The position numbers and the translations under genes were made by a program. The notes below the pieces were generated by a model, which ran no database searches, was not told the DNA's origin, and was given only the letters and a program-made list of their open reading frames with translations. A stretch of DNA of 64,000 nt from UBA940 sp045613745. GTDB taxonomy: Bacteria > Bacteroidota > Bacteroidia > Bacteroidales > Rikenellaceae. Shown here in pieces: positions 8,642 through 16,776 of the stretch. The stretch lies in NCBI GenBank assembly GCA_045613745.1, contig JAZLBP010000002.1, positions 62,001 to 126,000 on the forward strand, read 5' to 3'. Each line of letters opens with the position of its first letter. Position 1 is the first letter of the stretch.

Positions 8642-9262
8642 ATGAAAAAACTTGCAATGGCTTTGTTGGGCGTGATGCTTCTTGGCGCAGCTCAACTGAC
8701 AGCAGGCCCTCGCGTAGTGTTTATGGGTGACTCCATTACACGTCTTTGGGGCTCGAACAAGGGTTCGTGGTTTACCGAAAATAACTTTTCTTGCAAAGGT
8801 GCTGACGGTCAAACTACCCGTAACATGTTGCAACGATTCCAAGCTGATGTAATCGACGCAGCTCCCCAAGTGGTTGTTATTGGTGCTGGTACCAACGACA
8901 TCGCTAAAAACGAGGACGTATTCGTGAGCGTTGAGCAAATCGCTGCTAACATCTTCAAAATGGCAGAGATGGCACAAGCTGCCGGTATCAAAGTTATTTT
9001 GACTACCACCATGCCTTCGAACTACTACTGGTTTGCAACCGACGTTAAACCCGCCAACATCGTTCCCCGTTTGAACACCATGTTGGAGGAGTACGCTGCA
9101 ACCCACGACTGCGGTTGGGTAGATTACTACTCGATGTTCGTGATGGAGAACGGTCGTTTCGATCCCCGTTGGTCGTATGACGATTGCCACCCCAGCGCAG
9201 GTACTTATGACATTATGGAGCAAGCTCTGATGCCTGTTCTTGAGCCTATGTTGAACGAATAA
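8642..9262 (+). CDS. Secreted SGNH/GDSL-family hydrolase
   Basis: 206-residue exported hydrolase with a signal peptide of about 21 residues. All SGNH blocks are visible: GDSIT with nucleophile Ser31, the block II Gly in GADGQ (residues 53-57), GAGTND with Asn85, and the DxxH pair Asp180/His183 (DDCHPS). Family members remove acyl groups from sugars, lipids or peptides; the substrate cannot be read from the sequence. It sits 19 bp upstream of the giant LRR lipoprotein, so the two are very probably co-transcribed and may work together at the cell surface or in the periplasm. Confidence 0.93.
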   Translation: MKKLAMALLGVMLLGAAQLTAGPRVVFMGDSITRLWGSNKGSWFTENNFSCKGADGQTTRNMLQRFQADVIDAAPQVVVIGAGTNDIAKNEDVFVSVEQIAANIFKMAEMAQAAGIKVILTTTMPSNYYWFATDVKPANIVPRLNTMLEEYAATHDCGWVDYYSMFVMENGRFDPRWSYDDCHPSAGTYDIMEQALMPVLEPMLNE

Positions 9263-9281
9263 TACAAGGAGGATACAGACT

Positions 9282-12200
9282 ATGAAAAAATATTTCCTTT
9301 TGTTTGCAGCTGCCCTTGTAATGGGCGTTACTGCTTGCGTTGAACCCGTTGAGCCCGAACCTACAATCGTTCCGGAGTTGAGCGCAGATGTTGAGACTAT
9401 CGAGGTAGCCGTTGAGGGCGAAGAGCTAGAGTTCAATATCGCTTCGAACATTGCTTGGGAGGTTACTACCGACCAAGAGTGGATTAGTGTTATGCCCGAT
9501 ATGGGTGAGGGTAACTCGCTCGTTATCGTTGCAATTGAAGAGAACGAAACTTATGACGTACGCGAGGGTGCTATCACCATTGCAGCCACTGGCGAGTACG
9601 CAGCTACTGTTCCCAGCGTAACTATCGCTGTTTCGCAAGACGAGATGAAGGCTGCTATTCTGGACGCTAAATCGAAATATGAGTTTGGCGCTGAGGGTGG
9701 TTCGTTCTCGCTGACTATGAAAGCAAACGTTGAGTACGAGGTATCGCTGGGCGCTGACTGGTTGTCGATTGCCGAGGCTGATGCTACTCGCGCTCTCAAA
9801 GAGGATGTCATCACTATCAATGTTGCTGCTAACGAGGAGTACGACGCTCGTGAGGCTGTTGTAACCATCACCAGCGAGCTGGGTGAGGACAAAGTGAAAG
9901 TTATCCAAGCAGAGAACCGCACCGTTATCGTTGAGGCTGATCCCGAGAACTACGTTTCGTACGAGGGTGGCCAAGTGAAAGTTGCCGTAACTCAAAATAT
10001 GAGCTACAAAACTGAGTGCACCGTTGATTGGATTACCAAAGCTAAAGGTTCGCGTGCTCTGGAGACTGACTCGCTGACTTTTGACGTAGCAGCTAACCCC
10101 ACTTCGGAGGTTCGTGGTGGTTATATCATCATCTCGTCGGAGGTTGCTGTTGACTCGATTGCTGTTGCTCAAGCTGGTAACCCCGCTGCTGCTGTAAACA
10201 TTACTGACAGCCGTATGGTTCGCGTTCTGGCTGACTACGATACCAACGAGGATGGTGAGTACCAACTGTCGGAGCTCCAAGCTATCACCGAGATCAGCTT
10301 CACCAAACAAGCTAAAGACGACTCGTGGACTTCGGAGACTACCATCAAAGACTGGTCGGCTCTGAACTATATGACCAACCTCGAGAAACTGAACGTTTCG
10401 TCGTGTACTATGACCGCGCTGGATGTTACCGCTATGCCCAACCTGAAAGAGCTGCGCGCTAACAACACCCGCATCGCCGAGATCGACCTGAGCAAAAACA
10501 CCGCTCTGACCTACCTCGATCTGGGTATGACCAAAATCACCGCTCTTGACCTGTCGAACAACACCGCTCTGACCGAGGTTCAAGTTAGTGGTAACGGACT
10601 GACCGAGCTGAATGTTTCGGCTCTCAAAGACCTGAAAGTTCTGAACGTAGCATACAACAAAATCGCTGCTCTCGACTTGTCGAACAACACCGCTTTGGAG
10701 GCTGCTTACGTTAACGGTAACGCCCTGACTTCGCTGAATGTATCGGCTCTGGCTGGTCTGAAACGTCTGAATTGCGAGCACAACAAACTCACTTCGCTGG
10801 ATGTTACTGCAAACTCGCAACTGACTCAACTTACTTGCGGTCGTAACCAACTGACTTCGCTGAATGTTAGCGGTCTGGCTAACTTGGCTATCTTGTCGTT
10901 GCCCTACAACGCTGAGCTGACTTCGGTTGACTTGACCGGTCTTGTAAAACTCCGCGCATTCAACGCTCCTCACACTGGTCTGACTTCGCTTGCAGTTTCG
11001 GGCTGCCCCGAGCTGACTCAAGTTGTTGTTAACGACTGTAAACTTGCAGGCTTCGACTTCGCAGCTGCTCCTGCTGCTCTGCGTAGCGTAGTTATGGACG
11101 GTTCGAACCCCTTGACTGGCTCGATCGACCTGAGCAAAACTGCTATCTACAACCAAATCAAAGTTCTGTACGCTGACGTTGCTACTTTGGAGAGCATCAA
11201 GGTTCCCACTTGGGTTAACCTCTTTACTCCTCCTACTCACATCATCAAAAACGAGGCTACTAAATGGGAGGGTGGTTTCTACTTGGAGCCCCAACCTGTG
11301 GATTTGAGCGCAAACGGCACTTCGAACTGCTACATCGTAAACAAAGCTGACTCGATCTACCGCTTCAAAGCTACCGTTCGTGGTAATGGTGTTGCTGCTC
11401 TGACTGACGACGTTACTGCAATCGCTCCTACCAAGGCTCGTCTGCTGTGGGCTATGGCCGCTTGGCAAATGAACCCCGGTGACGCAGACAACGCTTGGCC
11501 CAGCAACTTGGGTGATGGTGGCGCTGACAAGATTATCCTTGCCGAGAGCGTTAAACTCACCGAGGATGGCTACGTCGAGTTCGCTACCGGTGTTGGTATG
11601 CCCGACGGTAACGCGCTGATTGTCGCTACCGACGATGCTGACAACATTCTCTGGAGCTGGCACATCTGGGCTCTGAATGACTACGATGCAGCTGCTGAGG
11701 ATAAATACGTTACTACTCACGACCTGAATGTATATATGATGGACCGTAACCTGGGTGCTACTTCGGATCCTTCGGATTTGGCAGAGCCTACTATGTGCGA
11801 CTGGGTTGGTACTCGTGGTCTGTACTATCAATGGGGACGTAAAGATCCGTTCTACGGCTCTATCAAGTTCAACGGTTACGCTGCTAAGATGAAACTCTAT
11901 GCTGCTGATGGTACCGTTTCGACTCCTTACGCAATCTATGGTGGCTCGGCTGCAACTCAAAAGGTTGGCGTAGATAAGATCGAGGGTTGGAGTGGAATGC
12001 GTAGCAGTATCGACTTCGCTACCGCTAATCCTCTGACTTACATCACTTCGGCTGGTGGTCAAAACTACTCGTGGTTGTGGAGTGCAAATGCTGGTGGTAA
12101 CGGCGAAACTGAGTGGGGTAAACTTTGGGGTAACCCCGAGGCAACTGCTCTGGGTGGTGTGAAGACTATGTACGACCCCTGCCCCGTAGGTTATAGCATC

Positions 12201-12767
12201 CCTGCTCCTGGTAAGTTCGCGTTCATCACTTCGCACAACGACGATGCTACCGCTTACTACAACTATGATGTAGACTGGAAATACAACTGCCGCGAGAAAA
12301 TCTTCGCTGATACCTTGAATGGCGAGACATATCCTACCCTCAATTCTGCAACCTTCAAGGTTCGTCCTTACGGTTTGAACTTCTACATCCACGGCGCAAA
12401 AACTCCTGCCGATGTTGAGGCTGGTGTTCAAAACTATGGTGTAGAGCCCGAGGATAAGACTGTTGCTTACTTCCCCGTACAAGGTCCTCTGACCTACTCG
12501 ATGGGCGACCAAACTTACCGCGAAGACGCTCCCGTAACTGCAATGACCAACGCTCCTGCTTACAGTCAAGTTGCTTATAGCAGCCAAATGTTCTACTTCA
12601 TGTCGGCAAGCTATGTGAAAGGTGACTTCTATCGTTACAACGTTCGCTCGATTAGCTACGGTGACCAATTCGGTAAAGCACTTCCCGTACGTTGCTTCCG
12701 CGAGAACGAGATCGTACCCGACAACAGTGTTGACTTCGGTGGTTCGACTCCCGCTCCTGTTCGTTAA
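9282..12767 (+). CDS. Giant lipoprotein: BACON domains, leucine-rich repeats, C-terminal paralogous domain
   Basis: 1161-residue lipoprotein with lipobox VTAC (Cys19) followed by an acidic stretch. Three BACON-like beta-sandwich modules (about residues 33-290) each carry the W..(I/T)... and 'A..n..yd.RE/VR.g.i.i.s' pattern. Next comes an EF-hand-like loop DTNEDGEYQLSE, then roughly 15 short leucine-rich repeats (about 335-640) with cores such as LTSLNVSALAGL and IAALDLSNNTAL. The C-terminal third (about 730-1161) resembles the Fibrobacter/Bacteroidetes major paralogous domain: MMDRNLGA, YYQWGRKDPF, YDPCPVGYSIP. These features suggest a surface-exposed binding protein. The Gln codons I checked are nearly all CAA, and Ala/Arg/Gly codons favour GCT/CGT/GGT, a bias suggesting high expression. 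The ligand is unknown. Confidence 0.9.
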   Translation: MKKYFLLFAAALVMGVTACVEPVEPEPTIVPELSADVETIEVAVEGEELEFNIASNIAWEVTTDQEWISVMPDMGEGNSLVIVAIEENETYDVREGAITIAATGEYAATVPSVTIAVSQDEMKAAILDAKSKYEFGAEGGSFSLTMKANVEYEVSLGADWLSIAEADATRALKEDVITINVAANEEYDAREAVVTITSELGEDKVKVIQAENRTVIVEADPENYVSYEGGQVKVAVTQNMSYKTECTVDWITKAKGSRALETDSLTFDVAANPTSEVRGGYIIISSEVAVDSIAVAQAGNPAAAVNITDSRMVRVLADYDTNEDGEYQLSELQAITEISFTKQAKDDSWTSETTIKDWSALNYMTNLEKLNVSSCTMTALDVTAMPNLKELRANNTRIAEIDLSKNTALTYLDLGMTKITALDLSNNTALTEVQVSGNGLTELNVSALKDLKVLNVAYNKIAALDLSNNTALEAAYVNGNALTSLNVSALAGLKRLNCEHNKLTSLDVTANSQLTQLTCGRNQLTSLNVSGLANLAILSLPYNAELTSVDLTGLVKLRAFNAPHTGLTSLAVSGCPELTQVVVNDCKLAGFDFAAAPAALRSVVMDGSNPLTGSIDLSKTAIYNQIKVLYADVATLESIKVPTWVNLFTPPTHIIKNEATKWEGGFYLEPQPVDLSANGTSNCYIVNKADSIYRFKATVRGNGVAALTDDVTAIAPTKARLLWAMAAWQMNPGDADNAWPSNLGDGGADKIILAESVKLTEDGYVEFATGVGMPDGNALIVATDDADNILWSWHIWALNDYDAAAEDKYVTTHDLNVYMMDRNLGATSDPSDLAEPTMCDWVGTRGLYYQWGRKDPFYGSIKFNGYAAKMKLYAADGTVSTPYAIYGGSAATQKVGVDKIEGWSGMRSSIDFATANPLTYITSAGGQNYSWLWSANAGGNGETEWGKLWGNPEATALGGVKTMYDPCPVGYSIPAPGKFAFITSHNDDATAYYNYDVDWKYNCREKIFADTLNGETYPTLNSATFKVRPYGLNFYIHGAKTPADVEAGVQNYGVEPEDKTVAYFPVQGPLTYSMGDQTYREDAPVTAMTNAPAYSQVAYSSQMFYFMSASYVKGDFYRYNVRSISYGDQFGKALPVRCFRENEIVPDNSVDFGGSTPAPVR

Positions 12768-12783
12768 TTCGTACAAAACTCCA

Positions 12784-12855
12784 AGTGTCGCCTCTCGTAG
12801 GCGACACTCCATACCCCTCGAAGGCGCCCCATCTCGGGACGCCTTCGTTTTTTTT
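12784..12855 (+). terminator. Double hairpin terminator after the LRR gene
   Basis: First hairpin AGTGTCGCCT/AGGCGACACT (12784-12808). The second, CGAAGGCG/CGCCTTCG (12819-12847), is followed by eight T residues. Confidence 0.85.
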
Positions 12856-12895
12856 GTCCTATCCCGAGGCGTCTCATTTTTTGCGCCCTATTTCG

Positions 12896-13190
12896 GGATG
12901 CCTATTGCCTATCCCAGCCTATCCCCAACCTATCCCCAACCTATCCCGGCCTATCTCCTCCTGACTACTACCTCGGGGTGGTTTTTTTGTTCCCCGAGCG
13001 ACGCCTTTGGCCTATTCCTGCCTACCTCTTCCTAACTACTTCGGGGTGTGTCCTCTTGGGTTGCCTTCATTTTGTCCCAAACCTATCCCAGCCTATCTCC
13101 CCCTAACTACCTCGGGGTGTGTCCTCTCGGGATGCCAGTTCTAACCTCATCCTTGCTATTTCCTCTTTCTGCCTCGGGGTGGTTTTGCGT
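12896..13190. repeat. Degenerate C-rich tandem repeats
   Basis: Four imperfect units of about 62-71 bp (starting near 12940, 13011, 13082 and 13141) share CCTATCCCnGCCTAT, CTAACTAC and TCGGGGTG followed by GTCCTCTTGGG-like sequence. The TCGGGGTG cores are spaced 68, 71 and 62 bp apart. Upstream, a shorter 10-11-bp motif CCTATCCCCAA is repeated several times (12900-12950). No protein-coding character is seen on either strand. Confidence 0.65.
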
Positions 13191-13346
13191 GCCGCAAAAG
13201 AGGGAGCAGCAGTCGCGGCGGTTTTGTTGGGCTGCGAAAATGGTGTGAAAGGTGGCTCGGAGGAGGCGTAAACAGGTGGGGAATAGCATAAAAGGGCGTG
13301 TTTGTGGCAAATATTGTTATTTTAGTGAATAAAATAGTGTAAAAAG

Positions 13347-13377
13347 TTTGCAAATATAGCAATGTGTTGTATCTTTG
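13347..13377 (+). promoter_or_regulatory. Promoter of candidate structured RNA
   Basis: TTTG (13347-13350), 19-bp spacer and TATCTTTG (13370-13377): the best match to the Bacteroidetes consensus in the window, with no gene within 700 bp downstream. Confidence 0.75.
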
Positions 13378-13380
13378 CAT

Positions 13381-13532
13381 TGTGTTAATCCTTTTGGAAC
13401 TGCGCTTTATGGTGACTTGGACTACCACCATATGCGTAGGGATTAGCACAGATACTTTCGAGAGTATTGCTCTATGTAGAGTGGGCCGGCAACGGCCCGA
13501 GGCCGCATTCCAGCCATGCGGCCTTTTCTTTT
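13381..13532 (+). ncRNA. Candidate structured noncoding RNA (about 150 nt)
   Basis: A transcription unit without an open frame. After a strong promoter, the 5' segment TGTGTTAATCC (13381-13391) pairs with GGATTAGCACA (13440-13450). Inside this, GCGC pairs with GCGT and ATGGTG with CACCAT. Three more hairpins follow: ATACT/AGTAT (13452-13467), CTCT/AGAG (13470-13481) and GGGCCG/CGGCCC (13483-13498). The last stem GGCCGCAT/ATGCGGCC (13501-13523) is followed by TTTTCTTTT and acts as a terminator. I cannot assign it to a known family; a 6S-like or other regulatory RNA is possible. A leader of manA is unlikely because the terminator lies about 590 nt upstream of that gene. Confidence 0.6.
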
Positions 13533-14082
13533 GACCTATACTTAAATCTTTGTTATTTAATTCGTTGTGTAGTGCGATGCATTCGTATCGTGCGCTCGGG
13601 TTGTGTCTGTGTGTGCCATTGGAGCTTGCGCACAGCAGGGTTGTATGTAATCTTGTAATTGGATCTGCAAAGCCCTTTTGTCGGTGCTAAATGATGATTT
13701 GGCAGCGAGTCGGAGTGTGTTGCTCAAAACACGTGCAATGCAATATGAGTTTGTATAAAAGTGGGGTAAATACAATTTGTAATTGTAATTATACTCTGCC
13801 GTGGCGTGAAGTTTGTGTGGTTGCTGCGGAGTAGGGGAGCGTGTGCAATCGCGCGGTGTAGCGGCGGTTTGTATGCTTTGTGGTATTTTTTACCTTGCAA
13901 TGGTGGCGCGGATGCGTCGTGGGGTTGTAAAATGCAATGTTGGCTTGCCTGCTTGGAGAGTGTTGTAGGCGACTTGCGATTTGGTGGTTTCGACCCCGCC
14001 GACAATCCCCGAAATGTGGTTCAATCGCCCCTCTCAAATGTATATAAATGCCGAAAAGTGTTGCACTCTACGAATTTTTAAC
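13533..14082. other. Intergenic stretch, no gene seen
   Basis: 550 bp with only short frames lacking protein character on either strand. I see no strong hairpin, repeat or promoter apart from the manA -7 box at its end. Confidence 0.5.
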
Positions 14083-14090
14083 TACCTTTG
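14083..14090 (+). promoter_or_regulatory. -7 box of manA
   Basis: TACCTTTG, 30 nt before the manA ATG at 14121; it overlaps the upstream alternative start at 14088, which argues against that start. Confidence 0.6.
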
Positions 14091-14120
14091 CATAGATTAT
14101 ACCAAAACATTACCGAACTG

Positions 14121-15089
14121 ATGCTTTATCCTCTCAAATTCAAACCCCTGCTCAAAGAGCGTATCTGGGGTGGCACAAGCCTTCGCAAAAGGCTCGCCTC
14201 GGCGCGTCTGAAAGAGGACGCGAGAATTGGCGAGAGCTGGGAGATCTCGGGCTTCGAGGATGAGCAGTCGGTGGTGGCCGAGGGCCGACTCAAAGGCAAC
14301 TCCATTGGCGAACTGATGGAGGTGTTTATGGGCGAGCTGGTTGGCGACCCCATCTACAACCAATTCGGTACGGAGTTCCCCCTGCTGGTGAAATATATGG
14401 ACGCCGATGACCTGCTCTCGATTCAGGTTCACCCCGGTAACGCACAAGCCGCACGTCTGCACAATGCGTGGGGCAAGAGCGAGATGTGGTATATTACCGA
14501 GTGCGAGGAGGGCGCCGAGATTCTGGTCGGTTTCAAGGAGGGCACAACCCCCGAGAAGTTTGTTGCAGCGCTGGCTAACGGCACTCTGCCCGACCTGCTC
14601 AACCGCCATACCGTACACAAGGGCGATGCGTTCTACATCCCTGCGGGAACTGTTCACTGCATCTGCGGCGGCATCCGTTTGGTCGAAATCCAACAGACAA
14701 GCGACATCACATATCGTATCTACGACTGGGAGCGCGTTGACGCCAAAGGGCGTATGCGTGAGTTGAACCCCGAGCTGGCTTTGCAGGCTATCCGCTTCGA
14801 TTCGGATGTGGAGTATGTGCGCACCAAGCCGAGTGTGGCAAACGAGGTTGTGGAACTGGTCGATTGTACCCACTTTACCACCAATCTCCTGAAAGTGGAG
14901 GGCGCCTACGAGCGCGACTTGTCGTGGTTGCAGTCGTTTGTAATCTACATCTGCACCGAGGGTGAGGGAGAGTTGATTTACTCGGGTGGCTCGGTCAAAA
15001 TTGCCGAGGGCGATGTCTATCTGATGCCCGCAATCGAGCAAACCGCCAAGTTCAAAGGTAATCTGACCGTCTTGGAGTCTTATTGTTAA
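14121..15089 (+). CDS. manA: Mannose-6-phosphate isomerase, class I (short form)
   Basis: Zinc-dependent isomerase converting mannose-6-phosphate and fructose-6-phosphate, feeding GDP-mannose/fucose synthesis or mannose use. The 322-residue protein is the short type I form common in Firmicutes and Bacteroidetes. Zinc-site segments are visible: LLSIQVHPGN, EMWYITECEEGAEILVGF and FYIPAGTVHCICGGIRLVEIQ, followed by DITYRIYDWERVD. The start at 14121 is chosen because the longer frame begins inside the -7 box. It stands alone and ends at a terminator shared with the convergent nitroreductase. Confidence 0.95.
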   Translation: MLYPLKFKPLLKERIWGGTSLRKRLASARLKEDARIGESWEISGFEDEQSVVAEGRLKGNSIGELMEVFMGELVGDPIYNQFGTEFPLLVKYMDADDLLSIQVHPGNAQAARLHNAWGKSEMWYITECEEGAEILVGFKEGTTPEKFVAALANGTLPDLLNRHTVHKGDAFYIPAGTVHCICGGIRLVEIQQTSDITYRIYDWERVDAKGRMRELNPELALQAIRFDSDVEYVRTKPSVANEVVELVDCTHFTTNLLKVEGAYERDLSWLQSFVIYICTEGEGELIYSGGSVKIAEGDVYLMPAIEQTAKFKGNLTVLESYC

Positions 15090-15114
15090 CGCCACAAAAT
15101 CATTCACAATAAAA

Positions 15115-15142
15115 CAGGCTGCCCTTTTCGGAGGACAGCCTG
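15115..15142. terminator. Terminator between manA and nitroreductase
   Basis: CAGGCTGcCC pairs with GGaCAGCCTG around TTTTCGGA, followed by ATATTTTT; it lies between convergent genes. Confidence 0.8.
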
Positions 15143-15169
15143 ATATTTTTATGCTCGGAAGGGGGCTTT

Positions 15170-15700
15170 TTAAAGATAAAGCACCTTGTCGCTGTCGTCT
15201 TTGGGCGAGTGGGGCTTTGCGGGGGCTTCGGGATAGCCAATGGCAACCACACACAGAGGACGCCAGCCCTCGGGGATTCCTGCCACGTTGGCGCGCAGCC
15301 ACTCCTCGGCATTACCCGCCTCGGGGTTGTCCTTCAGGTGGGGGCGGTCTTTGATGTGCACCCAGCAACTTGCTAAGCCCTTCGCCTCGACTGCGAGTTG
15401 AAGGATGGTGGTCGAAATCGCGCAGTTCACCTCCCACAGGTCCGAGGCTTGCTCGTCACCACACACAATGATGCCTACGGGCGCACCTTTGAGCAGCGCC
15501 GAGCCATAGTCGCGCATCTGCGACATTGTTTCGAGGGTTGCGGGGTCGGTTACCACGATGTAGCGTGTCGAGCGGGTGTTCTTGGACGAGGGCGCGGTGA
15601 GTGCCTCGGCAAGCAGACTATCGATAATTTCGCGCGAGGGAACCTCGGCGGTGAAGCGTCGGCAACTGCGACGACTGTGAAGTATCTCGTTGAGTGTCAT
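15170..15700 (-). CDS. Nitroreductase family protein
   Basis: FMN-dependent oxidoreductase of the nitroreductase fold, 176 residues, cytoplasmic. It has the N-terminal RRSCRRF phosphate-contact motif, the APSSKNTRS loop, a central ISTTILQLAVEAKGLASCWVH helix and the C-terminal VAIGYPEAPAKPHSPK segment. Members reduce quinones, nitroaromatics or flavins; the natural substrate is unknown. The start at 15700 lies downstream of a well-formed promoter, so the longer frame from 15760 is not used. It is a monocistronic unit. Confidence 0.92.
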   Translation of the reverse strand: MTLNEILHSRRSCRRFTAEVPSREIIDSLLAEALTAPSSKNTRSTRYIVVTDPATLETMSQMRDYGSALLKGAPVGIIVCGDEQASDLWEVNCAISTTILQLAVEAKGLASCWVHIKDRPHLKDNPEAGNAEEWLRANVAGIPEGWRPLCVVAIGYPEAPAKPHSPKDDSDKVLYL

Positions 15701-15730
15701 ACTATGGTGTGTTTTTGTGTTATCTGACTC

Positions 15731-15761
15731 CAAAGATAGTGATTTTAGTTGGGCCTTCAAA
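15731..15761 (-). promoter_or_regulatory. Promoter of nitroreductase gene
   Basis: Minus-strand TTTG (15761-15758), 19-bp spacer and TATCTTTG (15738-15731), 30 nt before the ATG at 15700. Confidence 0.7.
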
Positions 15762-15801
15762 CTTTTGGGCGCGTTGTGCCCCCTAACTTGAAAATAAAAT
15801 T

Positions 15802-15829
15802 GTATATTTGAGATAAATCTCGAATATAC
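15802..15829. promoter_or_regulatory. 28-bp inverted repeat (operator candidate)
   Basis: A nearly perfect palindrome with arms GTATATTTGAGAT and ATCTCGAATATAC around AA; the arms differ at one position (T-G pair). It lies between the nitroreductase promoter and the HAD promoter. The size and symmetry fit a dimeric regulator site, but the left arm also contains a TATATTTG box, so a promoter or hairpin function is possible. Confidence 0.5.
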
Positions 15830-15840
15830 TTTCGCTCGCT

Positions 15841-15875
15841 GTGAAAAATATTCAAGTAAACTTGATATTTCTCAC
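15841..15875. promoter_or_regulatory. 35-bp inverted repeat overlapping the HAD promoter
   Basis: Arms GTGAAAAATATTCAAG and CTTGATATTTCTCAC around TAAA, with one mismatch and one bulge. It covers the -33 region of the HAD-gene promoter (TTG at 15862-15864), where a bound repressor would block transcription. No regulator gene is adjacent. Confidence 0.5.
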
Positions 15876-15894
15876 TCGCTTATTCGTATATTTG
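15862..15894 (+). promoter_or_regulatory. Promoter of HAD-rdgB operon
   Basis: TTG at 15862-15864, 22-bp spacer, TATATTTG at 15887-15894; ATG 19 nt downstream. Confidence 0.6.
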
Positions 15895-15913
15895 TGGAAG
15901 AACTAACCTTTTT

Positions 15914-16768
15914 ATGATTATGACAGACAAGAAGCCCACCGTAGCGCTGATATACGATTTCGACGGCACCCTTTCGCCCGGCAATATGCAGGAGTACGCC
16001 TTTATTCCCACCGTTGGCACTACCAACAAGGAGTTTTGGGACGACTGCGAGGATTTGGCTATCTCGCAAGATGCCGACCCCATTCTCAGCTATATGGCCA
16101 AGATGATTCACTATGCTCGCAGCAAGGGCCTTTCGCTCAAACGTTCAGCCTTCCACGAGTCGGGCCGCCATATTCGCCTTTTTGAGGGCGTTAAGGAGTG
16201 GTTTGGCCGCATCAATGCCTATGGAGAGTCCAAGGGCGTGAATGTGGTGCACTACATCAATTCGAGCGGTATTCAGGAGATTATCGAGGGCACTTCCATC
16301 GCCCACGAGTTCCGCAAAATCTATGCCTGCACCTTCCTCTACGATGTGGATGGCGTGGCCTACTGGCCGGGTGTGGCTATCAACTATACCAATAAGACGC
16401 AGTTTATCTTCAAAATCAACAAGGGTGTGGAGTCGGTCTATGACTCGCGTGCGGTCAACCGCTTTATCCCCGAGGAGGAGCGCGCTGTGCCCTTCACCCA
16501 TATGATTTACTTTGGTGACGGAACAACCGACATCCCCTGTATGCGTCTTGTGAAGTCGATGGGCGGTCACTCCATTGCTGTGTACGACCCCAACATCGAG
16601 GGCGCACGTGACGCTCGCCGCGAACTCATCCGCGAGAATCGTGTCAACTTCATCAGCCCCGCCGACTACTCCGAGGGTACCTACCTCGACACCGTCGTCA
16701 AGGCCGTTATCGACAAGATTGTTGCCGACGACACCCTCAAAAGTCTTATTAACCCCGAAGACAAATAA
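15914..16768 (+). CDS. HAD family phosphatase
   Basis: 284-residue cytoplasmic haloacid-dehalogenase-like hydrolase. Motif I is YDFDGTLSP (nucleophile Asp and acid/base Asp), motif II is HYINSSG, and motif IV is MIYFGDGTTDIPCM; a C2-type cap may lie between. The substrate is unknown; the family includes phosphoserine-phosphatase-like and sugar-phosphate phosphatases. A second ATG two codons later (15920) is an equally good start. rdgB begins 8 bp downstream, so the two form an operon. Two long inverted repeats precede it. Confidence 0.88.
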   Translation: MIMTDKKPTVALIYDFDGTLSPGNMQEYAFIPTVGTTNKEFWDDCEDLAISQDADPILSYMAKMIHYARSKGLSLKRSAFHESGRHIRLFEGVKEWFGRINAYGESKGVNVVHYINSSGIQEIIEGTSIAHEFRKIYACTFLYDVDGVAYWPGVAINYTNKTQFIFKINKGVESVYDSRAVNRFIPEEERAVPFTHMIYFGDGTTDIPCMRLVKSMGGHSIAVYDPNIEGARDARRELIRENRVNFISPADYSEGTYLDTVVKAVIDKIVADDTLKSLINPEDK

Positions 16769-16776
16769 CCCCCGCA

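Noticed and set aside
9426..12812. 1128-codon open frame on the minus strand opposite the LRR gene
   Set aside because: A shadow of the repetitive, codon-biased LRR gene; the translation is low-complexity (Ser/Gln/Val-rich) and has no domain.
12896..13190. CRISPR-like array
   Set aside because: Units are too long and too diverged, spacing varies, there are no unique spacers, and no cas genes are nearby.
13806..14081. 91-codon frame in the gap before manA
   Set aside because: No promoter or protein character; Cys/Gly/Trp-rich as expected from random GC-rich sequence.
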